A stretch of 64,000 nucleotides of DNA, taken from contig VWND01000026.1 of NCBI GenBank assembly GCA_009599575.1, forward strand, positions 124,001 through 188,000, read 5' to 3'. Source of the DNA: Blumeriella jaapii (Eukaryota > Ascomycota > Leotiomycetes > Helotiales > Drepanopezizaceae). This document shows positions 47,346-57,047 of the stretch, in pieces; the stretch's first letter is position 1, and every line of letters starts with the position of its first letter. The translations under genes were made by a program, and so were the position numbers. The notes under the pieces are model-generated. The model made no database searches. It was not told where the DNA came from and saw only the letters and a list, made by a program, of their open reading frames with translations.

Positions 47346-49985
47346 AATAAACCCGCAACTTATCAACGTTATATAAACGACGTTTTTTTCGATTATTTAA
47401 ACGATTTTTGCATTATATATTTAAATAACATTTTTATTTACTCGTCCGACCTTTTAAAATACGTTATATACGTTCGCAAAATACTTTAAAAGCTTGCTAA
47501 CGCTAAATTACAGGCCGATATTCGAAAGTCTAAATTCAACGTTACTCGGACCCGTTACTTAAATTTTATTATTTCGATTAAAAACCTAAAAGTAAACCCA
47601 AAAAAGATCTTCGTGGTCGTTTATTAAAAGCTTTTTATTATTATAAAAAATATATAAAGCTTTTTTGGTTTTTGTAATTTTTACCGACGTTTTATTCGAA
47701 ACTACGATATAATTGCAAAGCTTTTAGTTTATTTAATTAAAGCTAACGTTTTTTTTTATTTTATTTTTAAATATTAAAAGAATTTCGACCTTTTTATACT
47801 AGCCTTTATTACAGCACCAGTTTTATAATATTACAGGCAAAACCTTTTTTGTATATTAAAAACTAACGCTTCCGACGGCGTAATAACTTTTGTACTTTCG
47901 CAATTCCATAGCGACGACTGACTTTTAATCGCCTATTTTAGCAAAACTATAATCTTCGCAAAACTAAATTATATCGTATACGACAAAAAAATATTCGCAA
48001 TCGTAAAATTTTTAAGCAACTTTCGTACTAAACTAATTAGCTTAGTTTATCAGATCAAAATAATTATTAATTATAAGGCTTTAAAATACTTTATAATTTT
48101 TAAACTTTTAAACGCTCGATAAGCACGCTAAGCCGAGCTTTTCGCCGATTACAACTTTTTTATTACGTATAAACTAAATAAACACAATCTTTTAATTAAC
48201 GTATTAATACGTCGTACGAACGAATTCGATCGTTAAAACTTTTTTAAACGTATCCAGCGCCTGCAAATACTTTTCCAAGCCGATCAAATCGATCATCGCT
48301 TTTTAATTGAAAAATTTCGACTTTCCACGGCTTTCGAAACAATTGTTTTTATCGTTAAAATAGCTGATTTTTCCTTCGCATTCCGTATCGTTGACCAGCT
48401 TTTCTACGCTAATCGCATAATTAGCAGCTTAATAGCCTTTCGAAAAAAAGCTGTACGAAACGTTACGAAAAAAAATAACGATAATAATATTTCGTTTCCG
48501 TATATATTTAAACGCGATCTGTTGCTATATTACGATCGCTTAATAATACTAAACGTTAATTATTTTCGTTTAGCCTTTGTACGAAAAATGTACGATCAGA
48601 TTTCCACCGCTTATTTTAGCGTTCGCAAAACTACGCAATTGCTTTCGGACTAATACTATTAGCGAAATATAACAGCTTTTGTAAAATAATACTATCGCAA
48701 CTGCTACGCTTATCGAAGAAATTCTGTTTTAAAAAATAAGCGCCCCGGTTTTTTTCAGCCTTTTTCTGTTTTTAACCATTTTTGAAAGCATGTTACAATA
48801 AATTTTTACAGCTTTAACAAAAACAAATACGATTACGATAACGTGTTCGTAATAATAAATCGCTTTTCCAAGTAAATTATTTTAATTCTCTGCTATAAAA
48901 ATATCGACGCTCGAAACCTCGCTAAATTATATATATTTTACGTATATAAGTATTTTGGCCTTTCAAAAAGTATTATTAGCGATCGTAGCTTCTAGTATTA
49001 ATTTATTTTTTAATTTAAATTAAACAAAATACTCGATACGCAATTAAAGCTTTCGATAGCCGCTTATTCTGAAACCGATAATCAAATCGAAATTTATAAC
49101 TAATACCTGCAAAAACGCTTTCGACCTTTCGTAAATTTCTATTAAACGATTGGAACGAATTTTTTTTAATAATAGATTTCGCTTAAATAATTCTTTTTTA
49201 CGAAAATCTAAATGGCCTTTTATTTTTTGAAATTATACACGGTTATACTTTTTATATTAATTAAAACTAAAAGCTCGATACTTTCCTTTTTTTTAATTTC
49301 TTATATAAACTAAACGCAAACGAAACTCGTGCGTACGCTCGCCGCTATTACGACGCCTGAAATCTCGCCAAATCGCACTTTTAATAAATCTACGATAAAA
49401 TAAAAAAAAACGCGAATAAATTTCGCCGCGCGATCGATTTTAACGTTAGCGATTACGTATAGCTCGATATACGTTTATTTCCGATTTCCCGGCTTTTTCG
49501 CAAACTCGACAATTTTACAAACGGCTTTTTTAAAATTGTAGCCAAAATTTTCGACAACGCTTTTAAATTAAATCTTTTTAATATTATAAATATACACCCA
49601 GTTTTTTACGCTAGTCGATTGCGTAAAGCAGCTGACGACGCGCTTTCAGATCAGATTAATCTAGCCCTTGAATTTATTAATATAATTAATAAATTTAAAT
49701 ACGAAATCGAAAAATTAATCGCTTATCGAATGCAGCGAAAAACCCTTTAGTACAAAACTTTTTAAATAGGCTTAAATAAAAATCTCACGTGGTATTCCGC
49801 GTTTGATTTTATATATGCTTTTTTAAAAGTGCGCGACTTTTATTTGGCGCATAAAAAGCTTTCCGGTCCTTCTGCAAAACTTATAAACTGGCTGAAAACG
49901 TATTCCGAAGATTTAAACTCGTACGATTATTTGAATAGCGACGTACTAATAAATAAAAGCTCGAGAGCGCGCTTTTTTCGGACGG
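47346..49985 (+). pseudogene. B3 RT C-terminal half, RNase H, integrase, chromodomain (broken)
   Basis: This continues B3 from 39,510. The first codons resume the RT (TYQRYINDVFF-like sequence), with the catalytic box as YLNN at 47,418-47,429. RNase H (LKTNASDGVITFVLSQF) lies at about 47,850-48,240, integrase at about 48,350-49,400, and the chromodomain-like module at about 49,690-49,880 (AYRMQRKTL, then a segment corresponding to WYPASDF). The polypurine tract is next to 49,994. Collinear with B4 throughout. Confidence 0.82.
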
Positions 49986-49993
49986 AAAAATAG

Positions 49994-50290
49994 TATAACG
50001 ATTTATTCTGTTGCTATTTCTCGTATTATTCCAGCAACTACGTATAGCTGCAAGCTTCTCAGCAACTACGTATAACTGCAAGCTCCCTGGTCTCTTAGTA
50101 AGTCTCCCTATCAATTGTGGAAACTATTTATATATATAAGACTTTCTCCTTTTAGCAACTTCTGCCTTTTGCAGTTATTAATTCTAAGTAAATATCTTTG
50201 TTACAAAACCAAAGGCTCGTTTCTTATACCATATAAACACGGCGACCAGTTGACTGATCTTCCAGCCCTTCGACTGATTAGATCGTCACA
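49994..50290 (+). repeat. 3' LTR of B3
   Basis: This 297-bp LTR has two tandem 28-bp blocks and ends GATCGTCACA at 50,290. It is followed by CA and then CCGGA, the TSD copy. Confidence 0.9.
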
Positions 50291-50487
50291 CACCGGAACG
50301 ACGCCTGAATATGCGTTTAAAAATTAAGAATTCTTATGGAATACTAGAAGGTATTTCCTTAGGACGAAATATTAATATATACTGGAAAAAAGCGAAAGAA
50401 AAAAGGATTGTTCCAGAGCGTTGCATGTATTATAGCCTTTTTTATTATACTTTCGAGGTCGAAAGCTTGGTAGGATGGGGCTTGTGA
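50291..50487 (+). pseudogene. Retrotransposon E, 3' end; 64 codons open
   Basis: Beyond the B3 TSD, a frame starting at 50,293 is open for 64 codons to TGA at 50,485-50,487 (KIKNSYGILEGISLGRNIN, then IVPERCMYYS and GWGL). It keeps two Trp codons, so RIP fades here. It lies directly downstream of the E integrase once B3 is removed, and is best read as the C-terminal end of E pol or a small 3' ORF. The frame joining to 35,964 is shifted relative to the best upstream frame, so continuity is not proven. Confidence 0.45.
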
Positions 50488-50600
50488 TAGCCTAATGGCC
50501 TAAGGCCATTATGGAGCACGGACCATACTGGCCACAGCCCTATTTTTTCGTTTCCTGTAGACTTAGTTCTAGATTAATTAAGCACCCCTCGTGGAGGTAT
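50483..50600 (+). repeat. Possible start of the 3' LTR of element E
   Basis: A purine-rich stretch (GGTAGGATGGGG, 50,469-50,480) is followed by TGTGATAGCCTAATGGCC, which has the look of a polypurine tract joined to an LTR start. No second copy is present in the window, so the LTR cannot be confirmed and its right end is unknown. Confidence 0.3.
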
Positions 50601-50615
50601 TTCAAAGCTTCAACT

Positions 50616-50684
50616 GGGGGGGTGAGGGGGTGAGGACGAGGGGGTGGAGGGGGTGAGGGGATGAGGGGAAGAAGGGCTGAGGGG
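50616..50684 (+). repeat. G-rich tract with repeated GGGGTGAGG
   Basis: About 70 bases hold many runs of four to seven G in GGGGTGAGG-type units. The tract lies between the transposon block and the first gene and could form G-quadruplex structures. No gene is seen from here to 51,758 apart from probable 5' leader sequence of the next gene. Frames at 50,969-51,475 and their shadows show no recognisable protein. Confidence 0.6.
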
Positions 50685-51356
50685 CACGTTCTCCTGGAAG
50701 CGTGATATTGGGCGTGATCGGAAGGTGCCTGGGGATTTCAGACTCAGTGATAGGCGAGCTTGGAATCTTTGTTTACGCAGCATGTGGAAGGAAAGGAAAT
50801 TAGACGCGTTAGTACAGTAGAGTATATTCGCACGTTTTGATGTCTGTGTACAGTATTGTATATATAAAATCTTCTGAATAAGGACGAGCGCTTTCTTCTA
50901 GAAGGCTTTCTCTCCCGCCCCGACCCCAGGTCTCCATCTGCCTCGTCACACGATCTGCCCCCTTCCGTTTGGAAATGATTACCATTCAATCTCTCACGAA
51001 AACACCGACTCGGAAATACTCCGTAAGCCACATCCAAGCCCACGTCTTCTACATGATTTCGCCGTTCCCCGTGTCTGGCCGGCCAGAGAGCGCATTCATT
51101 CGCCTTGGTATCTTACCGTATCTCATTCAACTCTACCGGCCTGTGCCCTTGGTCCGATGGTGTTTAAGCTTTCCACGCGTGCGTGAGAGGATGCACATCA
51201 GCGCTGGAGCCGGCCGATCCCCGACTCGCATTCCGTGGTGTTCCCACGGCCGCGTCGCGTTTCTCACCACCGTCGCGCTCCGTGGATCGAAGCGTCTTCC
51301 GACGACGGGGTCTGGATGGTTGCGTCACGCCCTTCCTTCTCATGGCACCGCACCGT

Positions 51357-51425
51357 GCTGTGGCTGTCGCTGTGGCTGTCGCTGTGGCTGTCGCTGTGGC
51401 TGTCGCTGTGGCTGTCGCTGTCGCC
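51357..51425 (+). repeat. 12-bp tandem repeat, unit CTGTGGCTGTCG
   Basis: About five copies of CTGTGGCTGTCG lie in tandem 330-400 bp upstream of the Ost-alpha start codon. Every frame on both strands stays open through it, which creates false open frames in this stretch. Confidence 0.85.
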
Positions 51426-51581
51426 GCGAGGTGACTCGGGGCTCGCGACGCGTCAGAAACGTCGCAGGTAAATAAAGGACGGACGACCATGCGACGGGCC
51501 ATCGGGGCCGAGAGGCTTCACGAGCCTGGAAGGGGGCGGAGGCGCTTGCCACTTTTACCTGACGAGTCTACCTGTTGGCCC

Positions 51582-51640
51582 ATTTACCTGTTTGCCCGTT
51601 TACCTGTTTACCGTTTACCGTTTACCTGTTTACCCTTACC
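51582..51640 (+). repeat. GTTTACC(TG) minisatellite in the Ost-alpha leader
   Basis: Irregular tandem copies of GTTTACC or GTTTACCT form a run just upstream of the gene start at 51,759. It is followed by a CT-rich stretch (about 51,690-51,755), which is common in fungal promoters and leaders. Confidence 0.7.
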
Positions 51641-51758
51641 CGCTTACGAGTTTGCAACACCAACGACCATCTCATCTCCATCTGCGCGAGAGAACCTCGT
51701 CTCCTCTCTCTCCTCCTCCTTCTCCTCCCTCTCCGCCCTCTCCTCCCTTCTCCCCCCG

Positions 51759-53652
51759 ATGGGCCTCTCCACGACCAACATAACGTGCAATGTCACCCTG
51801 GAGGACATGCGGAGTAGGTCTCCATCTCGAGCGCAGCATCCCCCCCCCCCAACGAACCTCGAGGCCAGCCAGCTAACATGCTCGCGCAGTCGGCCGCTCC
51901 GAGGAGCTGCTCGTCGGCAACATGACCTTCCACACGCTGGGCCTCCTCGTGGCCGCGGCCAGCGCCGGTCTCGCCATCCTCGTCTCCTTCTTCCTGATCC
52001 TCATGCACGCGACGCACTACACGAACCCCCACGAGCAGCGGCAGTACGTCGTCTTCCCTCTCCGCGGCGTCGATGGCGCGACGGCGCACGAACTGACGGT
52101 CCCAGCATCATCCGCATCCTGTTCATGGTCCCCATGTACGCCACGTCGGCCCTCCTCGCGTTCCGCTTCTACTGGCACGCCGTCTACTTCCAGGTCATAT
52201 GCGACTGCTACGAGGCCTTCGCCATCGCCTCCTTCTTCGCCCTGCTGTGCCAGTACATGGCCCCGAGCCTGCACGAGCAGAAGATGTACTTCCGCAGCAT
52301 CGAGCCGCAGCCCTGGGTCTTTCCCCTGAACTGGGCCCGGAAGTGCTGTGGCGGAGAGAGGGGCCCGTGGAGGACGCCCCGGAGCGGCCTGACCTGGTTC
52401 AACATCATCTGGGCCGGCGTGTACCACTACTGCTTCATCCGGGTCGCCATGACGGTCACGGCCGTCGTCACGCAGCATTTCGGGCGGTACTGCGAATCCT
52501 CCAACTCGCCCGTGTTCGCGCACGTCTGGGTACGTAGGGCCGGGACCCCATCGGCGCACCGCGCGTGGCTAATGTGCCCGCGCAGATCATGGTGATGGAA
52601 TGCGTGGCCGTCACCATTGCCATGTACTGCCTGGTGCAGTTCTATGTACAGCTCCGCCATGCTCTGGCGCCACACCGCCCCTTCCTCAAGGTCCTGGCGA
52701 TCAAGCTGGTCATCTTCCTGTCCTTCTGGCAGTCCTTCATGCTCAACATCCTGACATCGGCATCCTTCAGCGTGATCAGACCGACGCCCACGATGGCCTA
52801 CCCGGATCTCAAGGTCGGAATTCCGTCTCTGCTGCTCTGCATCGAGATGGCGCTCTTCGCCCTCCTCCACCTCGTCGCCTTCTCGTGGAAGCCGTATGCC
52901 TCCTGCTCGCCAGGGTGCAGCGACCCCATGTCTGCCGTCCAACACCCCCACGGCCCCAACCAAGGCGGCTTCCTCGGCCTCAGAGCCTTCGCCGACGCCA
53001 TGAATCCCTGGGACCTCGTCAAAGCCTTCGCGCGAGCCATGCGCTGGCTCTTCGTCGGCGTCAAGCGCCGCGAGACGACCCCTCCTACAAGCCATCCTCC
53101 GCCCGCGACGACGGGTCCCTGCCGTCCGCCGATGCCACCACTGGGCACAAGCGCAACACGAGCAAGTTCCTGCCCATCGCACACGAGTTCCGCCGAAGCA
53201 GGTTCGGGCTGCCGGTCTTTGGGACCTGGAAGAAGGGCGACGAAGATGCGAGGCTGATCGCACACGCCCAGCCGCACTCTTCGGGCCTCCATTCCCCGAA
53301 CCCGTTCCAGACCTTCCAACCGAAATCGGGATATGTGCCCGCGCGGCTGCGATACGATGCGTACGGGAAGGATATCTCGTCCGGGGGGACGGCGTACGAG
53401 GGTGACGGTACTCCTGAAAGCCCTCACCGCCCGAGTGCAATCTGCCCGAATTCACGCCGTGGGGTAGGAACGGGGATTCCGGAGCCGTCCCCCACTCTGC
53501 CGTCGCCGAGCGATCTCAGGGAGGAGAGGAGGCGGCTCCATCCCGGGACGCCGACGGAACAGTGGGCGAGGGCTAGGGAGACGCACGATCCGGTGCAGCT
53601 ACCGACCCCGTCTCCCCATTGCGGAAACCACTACGGTGAACACATGTTCTAG
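51759..53652 (+). CDS. Ost-alpha/DUF300 (TMEM184-like) membrane protein; one-base frameshift
   Basis: Four exons: 51,759-51,813, 51,890-52,043, 52,106-52,529 and 52,586-53,652, about 566 residues. All introns are GT-AG with CTAAC, CTGAC or CTAAT branch sites. The protein has an N-glycosylation-type start (NITCNVT), then about seven membrane helices (roughly residues 32-57, 71-92, 105-120, 167-193, 213-234, 248-270, 292-316). Family motifs are HEQRHIIRILFMVP, CYEAFAIASFF, WRTPRSGLTW and FGRYCESS. A hydrophilic tail follows. Ost-alpha proteins are transporter-like; the fission yeast homologue Hfl1 acts at the vacuole with Atg8, but substrate here is unknown. The start follows the family. One base is missing near 53,076 (RRE | DPSYK), after residue 374; the total is 1,700 nt. 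The tail is then open to TAG. Confidence 0.9.
51814..51889 (+). other. Intron 1 of the Ost-alpha gene
   Basis: This is a 76-bp GT-AG intron (GTAGGT...GCGCAG) with branch site GCTAACA. Splicing joins ATGCGGA to TCGGCCGC and gives MRIGRSEELLVGN, the expected start of the family's first domain. Confidence 0.85.
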
Positions 53653-54627
53653 TGATGGAGCAGGGCCGGGAGAGCGTGCTTTGCGAACGAAACGAGATGA
53701 ACGAACGATTTACTGGGCTGGGCTGGGATGGGTGGGATTGAGGGGTAAACAGCACAGAAAGCGGGCTGCTGATGTCGTACTCCGGCGGGCACGTGTGGAA
53801 CTGGCTGGCTGGCTGGCTGGCTGGCTGTTTCCGCGCCCCGGCGCGACTGCTTGCGAGCCGTGTTTTCCTGGCGTTATGGTGGCATTGGAGTTCGGCTTGG
53901 AGTTGGCTTGGATTTGGGTGCGCGGAAAAGGAAGCTCGCTGGGTTGGCTGGCGTTGGCTCTGGGCGCTTGAGCTGAATTAGTGTGCGCGGCTTCGTTGCT
54001 GTTACGTGGCGCTGGCAGGCGGGTGAAAGCGGACGAGGATATGGAAGTCGAGGGCCGCAGGGGCCAAGGGATTTCCAGCTAGCTTGGTTGCTCTGCTTGC
54101 TTGCTGTTTGCTGCTTGTCGGAGCTGGAAGTGTGTGGGGTGAAGCGGGTGAAGTGATTACGTATGAATCGAGGCGAGGCGACGGTGGGCCGGACTTACCT
54201 AGAGAGAGGAATAGAGAGAGAAAGATATACCCGTGCTACATACTTGGCACAGAAAGGAAAGACAAAGCAGAAGCGGAAACAGGAATCGAGAAACCGCCGC
54301 CGAAAGAGAAGCAGAGGTGTATCGAATGAACACATGAATACACCGGTTGCCCCGTATCAGCTTTCCATTCCTTGCTTATGTGTGAGCGACCTGTGACACT
54401 CGACATCGTAGGACACCAGTGTGTAGAACATTGCTTGATGCGTGTAAAAGGGCATACACCTACGGGTATCTTTGAGAGAGACCAGCAGCCTGACGACTTT
54501 TACGGGCGAGCTATGAGCAAGAGACGAGGTGCAAGAGCGGGATGGGTTGAAGAGAGGTGGGTGTTGAGCGGTGATTCGATTCGGACAGTGGTGGACGGGG
54601 GATGGATGGATGGATGGATTGTGTGTG

Positions 54628-54667
<40 letters not shown>

Positions 54668-57047
54668 TGTGTAAGTGTGTGTTAGGAAAGAAGGCTTTTT
54701 GATGTCGATCGGTAGGTCGTTGTTGGGGTGTGGAGAGAGAGATCCGTGTTTTTTTATCTATTTATTTATCTATCTATCTATCGATCTATCTAGGTATCTA
54801 TCTATCCGTCGGGGCTTGATTCATGTCTTTTTGCAAAAGGCTTATGGCATGGAGCTGGTGGGTGGTGATTTCATCTCGCACTCTGATTGATGGCTTGGCT
54901 GCTCTGAGACAAGCTTTCCCCGTTGTGGTGGTGATGGCAATTCAGTTGGCGGGAGCTAGCCTTGTGCTACAGGGTGTTTCGGGTTGGGTATATCCTACTG
55001 TACTGTACACGGAAACTTGTGTTGATGGGTGGGTTTACGAGGATGTTACTGGTAGGGCGTTTTTGCACGGTAGCTACTTAGGTAGGTAGGTAGACATGTA
55101 AGGCCAGAACTTGCAATCGTGTGTCGCAAGGATTGTGTGGATGTAAGTAAATATACAAGGGAAGATATAATTTAGTACAGGAAGAAAAAATATCAATTGG
55201 TGCAATTTTTCTTCTACATGGAATGTACTACTGATAGGTACTCTATGTACAGTACAGTACATGCAACGAGTGGGATTAAGGTTGTGCCCTGCGTGAATAT
55301 CGGAATGCAGTAATTCAAGTTGGATATTGGTATTATGATAGCTGGATGACGTGAAATATTCTATGTCTGCTACGCTCCAGCCTCAAGGGCTATGTAGAGC
55401 CTCACACAAAAAAGATGGGTGATGGTGAAAGAGATGGGAGGTCGGCAGCTGCATGATAGCTAGTGAAAAATGTAGTTCTGCGCACTTTGGGGAAGATAAT
55501 GAAGGTCAATAAACTCGCGCAGAATAAGCGAGCAATGTATAGTTATGTGTGAAAACATGTAAGTCTGATAATAATTGAAAGGGTTGGTATGATACAGAAT
55601 AAAGAGTTGTCCTGTGGAACAGAGATCACGATTAGTGTAGATCAAAACAAAACATTTAATAAAAAATCAATAGTCTGCTTTTTTGCAAAAGTAGAAGCAT
55701 CGGGCATCTTTTATAACAAAAGCAGTAAGCGCATACTCGACACTTGATTTAAGATCAGCGGTCTGAATCTGATATAAGCTAAGATCAATGATCTCTGATG
55801 ACCACGATTAAAGCGTTTATTAGATGCAGAGTTGTTGTGGTCAAGGTGTTAGGAGCGCCAAGTCATAGACGAGCCGCCACCGATCGGAAGAGACTTAAGC
55901 TAATATCGCTCGACCAAAGTAAGCTCGATATTGTTCCGACTTTATTCTTATCGAGCACGTTGGAAATCCGATGAGGAATTGAATTCAGACTTATGATAAC
56001 AAAGCTTATTACAACGCTTGGCCTTATCAAATGTTAGCCAAATCCATATCTTGCTCGACCTGACCAGCGGTGAGACCTACAGTACATAGCACAGTACGGT
56101 GAGGTGTCAGCCACGATTTTACTTTACCAGGTTTTATCTTTACATCGGGGTAGTCAAAGAATGCCATACGTAAGTCAGTCTTGTGCAATACGCTGTGTCT
56201 GTGAGCTGACCGGTCGATAGAAGGTATACGCTATTCCTGAGCTGCCCGAGGAGTGCGGTACTTCTGTAAATTGATTGCAGATTGATTATCACAGTTCGTT
56301 ATTCATGTCCATTCATCGTCAGCAACGGGGATACCCTGCCAGTCTTCCCAGCCTGCATTTTTGGCTTCTAACTTCCTCTTTGCAAACTTTGATATCCCCT
56401 GCCAGACTTTATGATATCAACGCCAACGCCAACGCCAACAACCCAGTACTGTACTATACTGTATTGTACCGGCCTCGGTTCGCTTGGTCCATAGGCCTTG
56501 AACTCGATGGCTCTTGATCCGAATCAACAAACGCGTCCCCGGGCAACGCGTTTTCATCCGACCATCTTGCCAACTGCCTTACGACAAACGGCGTTGTCTC
56601 AAAGAGTGCCAGGTGAAGATACACCCTGTGCCTATATTCCCCGCTCCATGTGCTGCAGGCGGTAAAAGTCGAACTTATGCATATTCTGCAGATCGCAGGG
56701 ATGCTTCACCCACAACGTATTTGCGCTGGTCGTGGATCATCTCGTTCGCGCTGTTCCTTTCCTCCCTTACAGTAAGTCAACAACCAACCTTTAGAAAATG
56801 AAGTATTCCTTACATTACGCTTGAATGCTGCTTTTTCCCTCGCCGGCTCTCCAAGACTGCGTACTGTAAGGTCTTTCACGTAGCTGACTGTTCTAGGCGC
56901 GCTCGGCCACTTCTATCCCGTATCAGCCAACGTCTTGCCCACCCTAGAACGGTTTGATCTCTTGTCAGCCTCTCGCCATATCCCCCAAGTGATCAGGATC
57001 ACTAGGTTTCCGTAGGCCACTTTCACTTCTGCCCGAGCACGGCAACC
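53653..57047. other. Intergenic region, rich in simple repeats
   Basis: No gene is supported in these 3.4 kb. Simple repeats include (CTGG)n at 53,802-53,827, (GGAT)n at about 54,599-54,617, (GT)n at about 54,619-54,682, (TATC)n at about 54,754-54,806 and (TAGG)n at about 55,078-55,092. Open frames here change composition along their length and hold no known motif. 55,640-56,100 is more AT-rich and may hold a decayed repeat. The last 300 bases should carry the promoter of the CCCH gene. Confidence 0.6.
54599..54682 (+). repeat. Compound microsatellite (GGAT)n and (GT)n
   Basis: Four GGAT units are followed by an almost pure GT run of about 60 bases with single interruptions. A (TATC)n run follows at 54,754-54,806. 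These would be polymorphic between strains. Confidence 0.9.

Larger units (their letters stand above)
35970..50290 (+). mobile_element. Retrotransposon B3 (complete, interrupted by C and B4)
   Basis: This plus-strand family-B element has 297-bp LTRs at 35,970-36,266 and 49,994-50,290. It is split in its RT at 39,510/47,346 by a 7.8-kb insert flanked by AATAA. Without the insert it measures about 6,480 bp, like B2. Left flank CCGGA (35,965-35,969) recurs at 50,293-50,297, two bases beyond the LTR end, so it is the TSD with an extra CA. Confidence 0.92.

Noticed and set aside
51164..51502. Long frames on both strands around 51.2-51.5 kb (Ala-Thr or Cys-Gly-Arg repeats)
   Set aside because: They arise from the 12-bp tandem repeat, which is open in every frame, and show no family motif.
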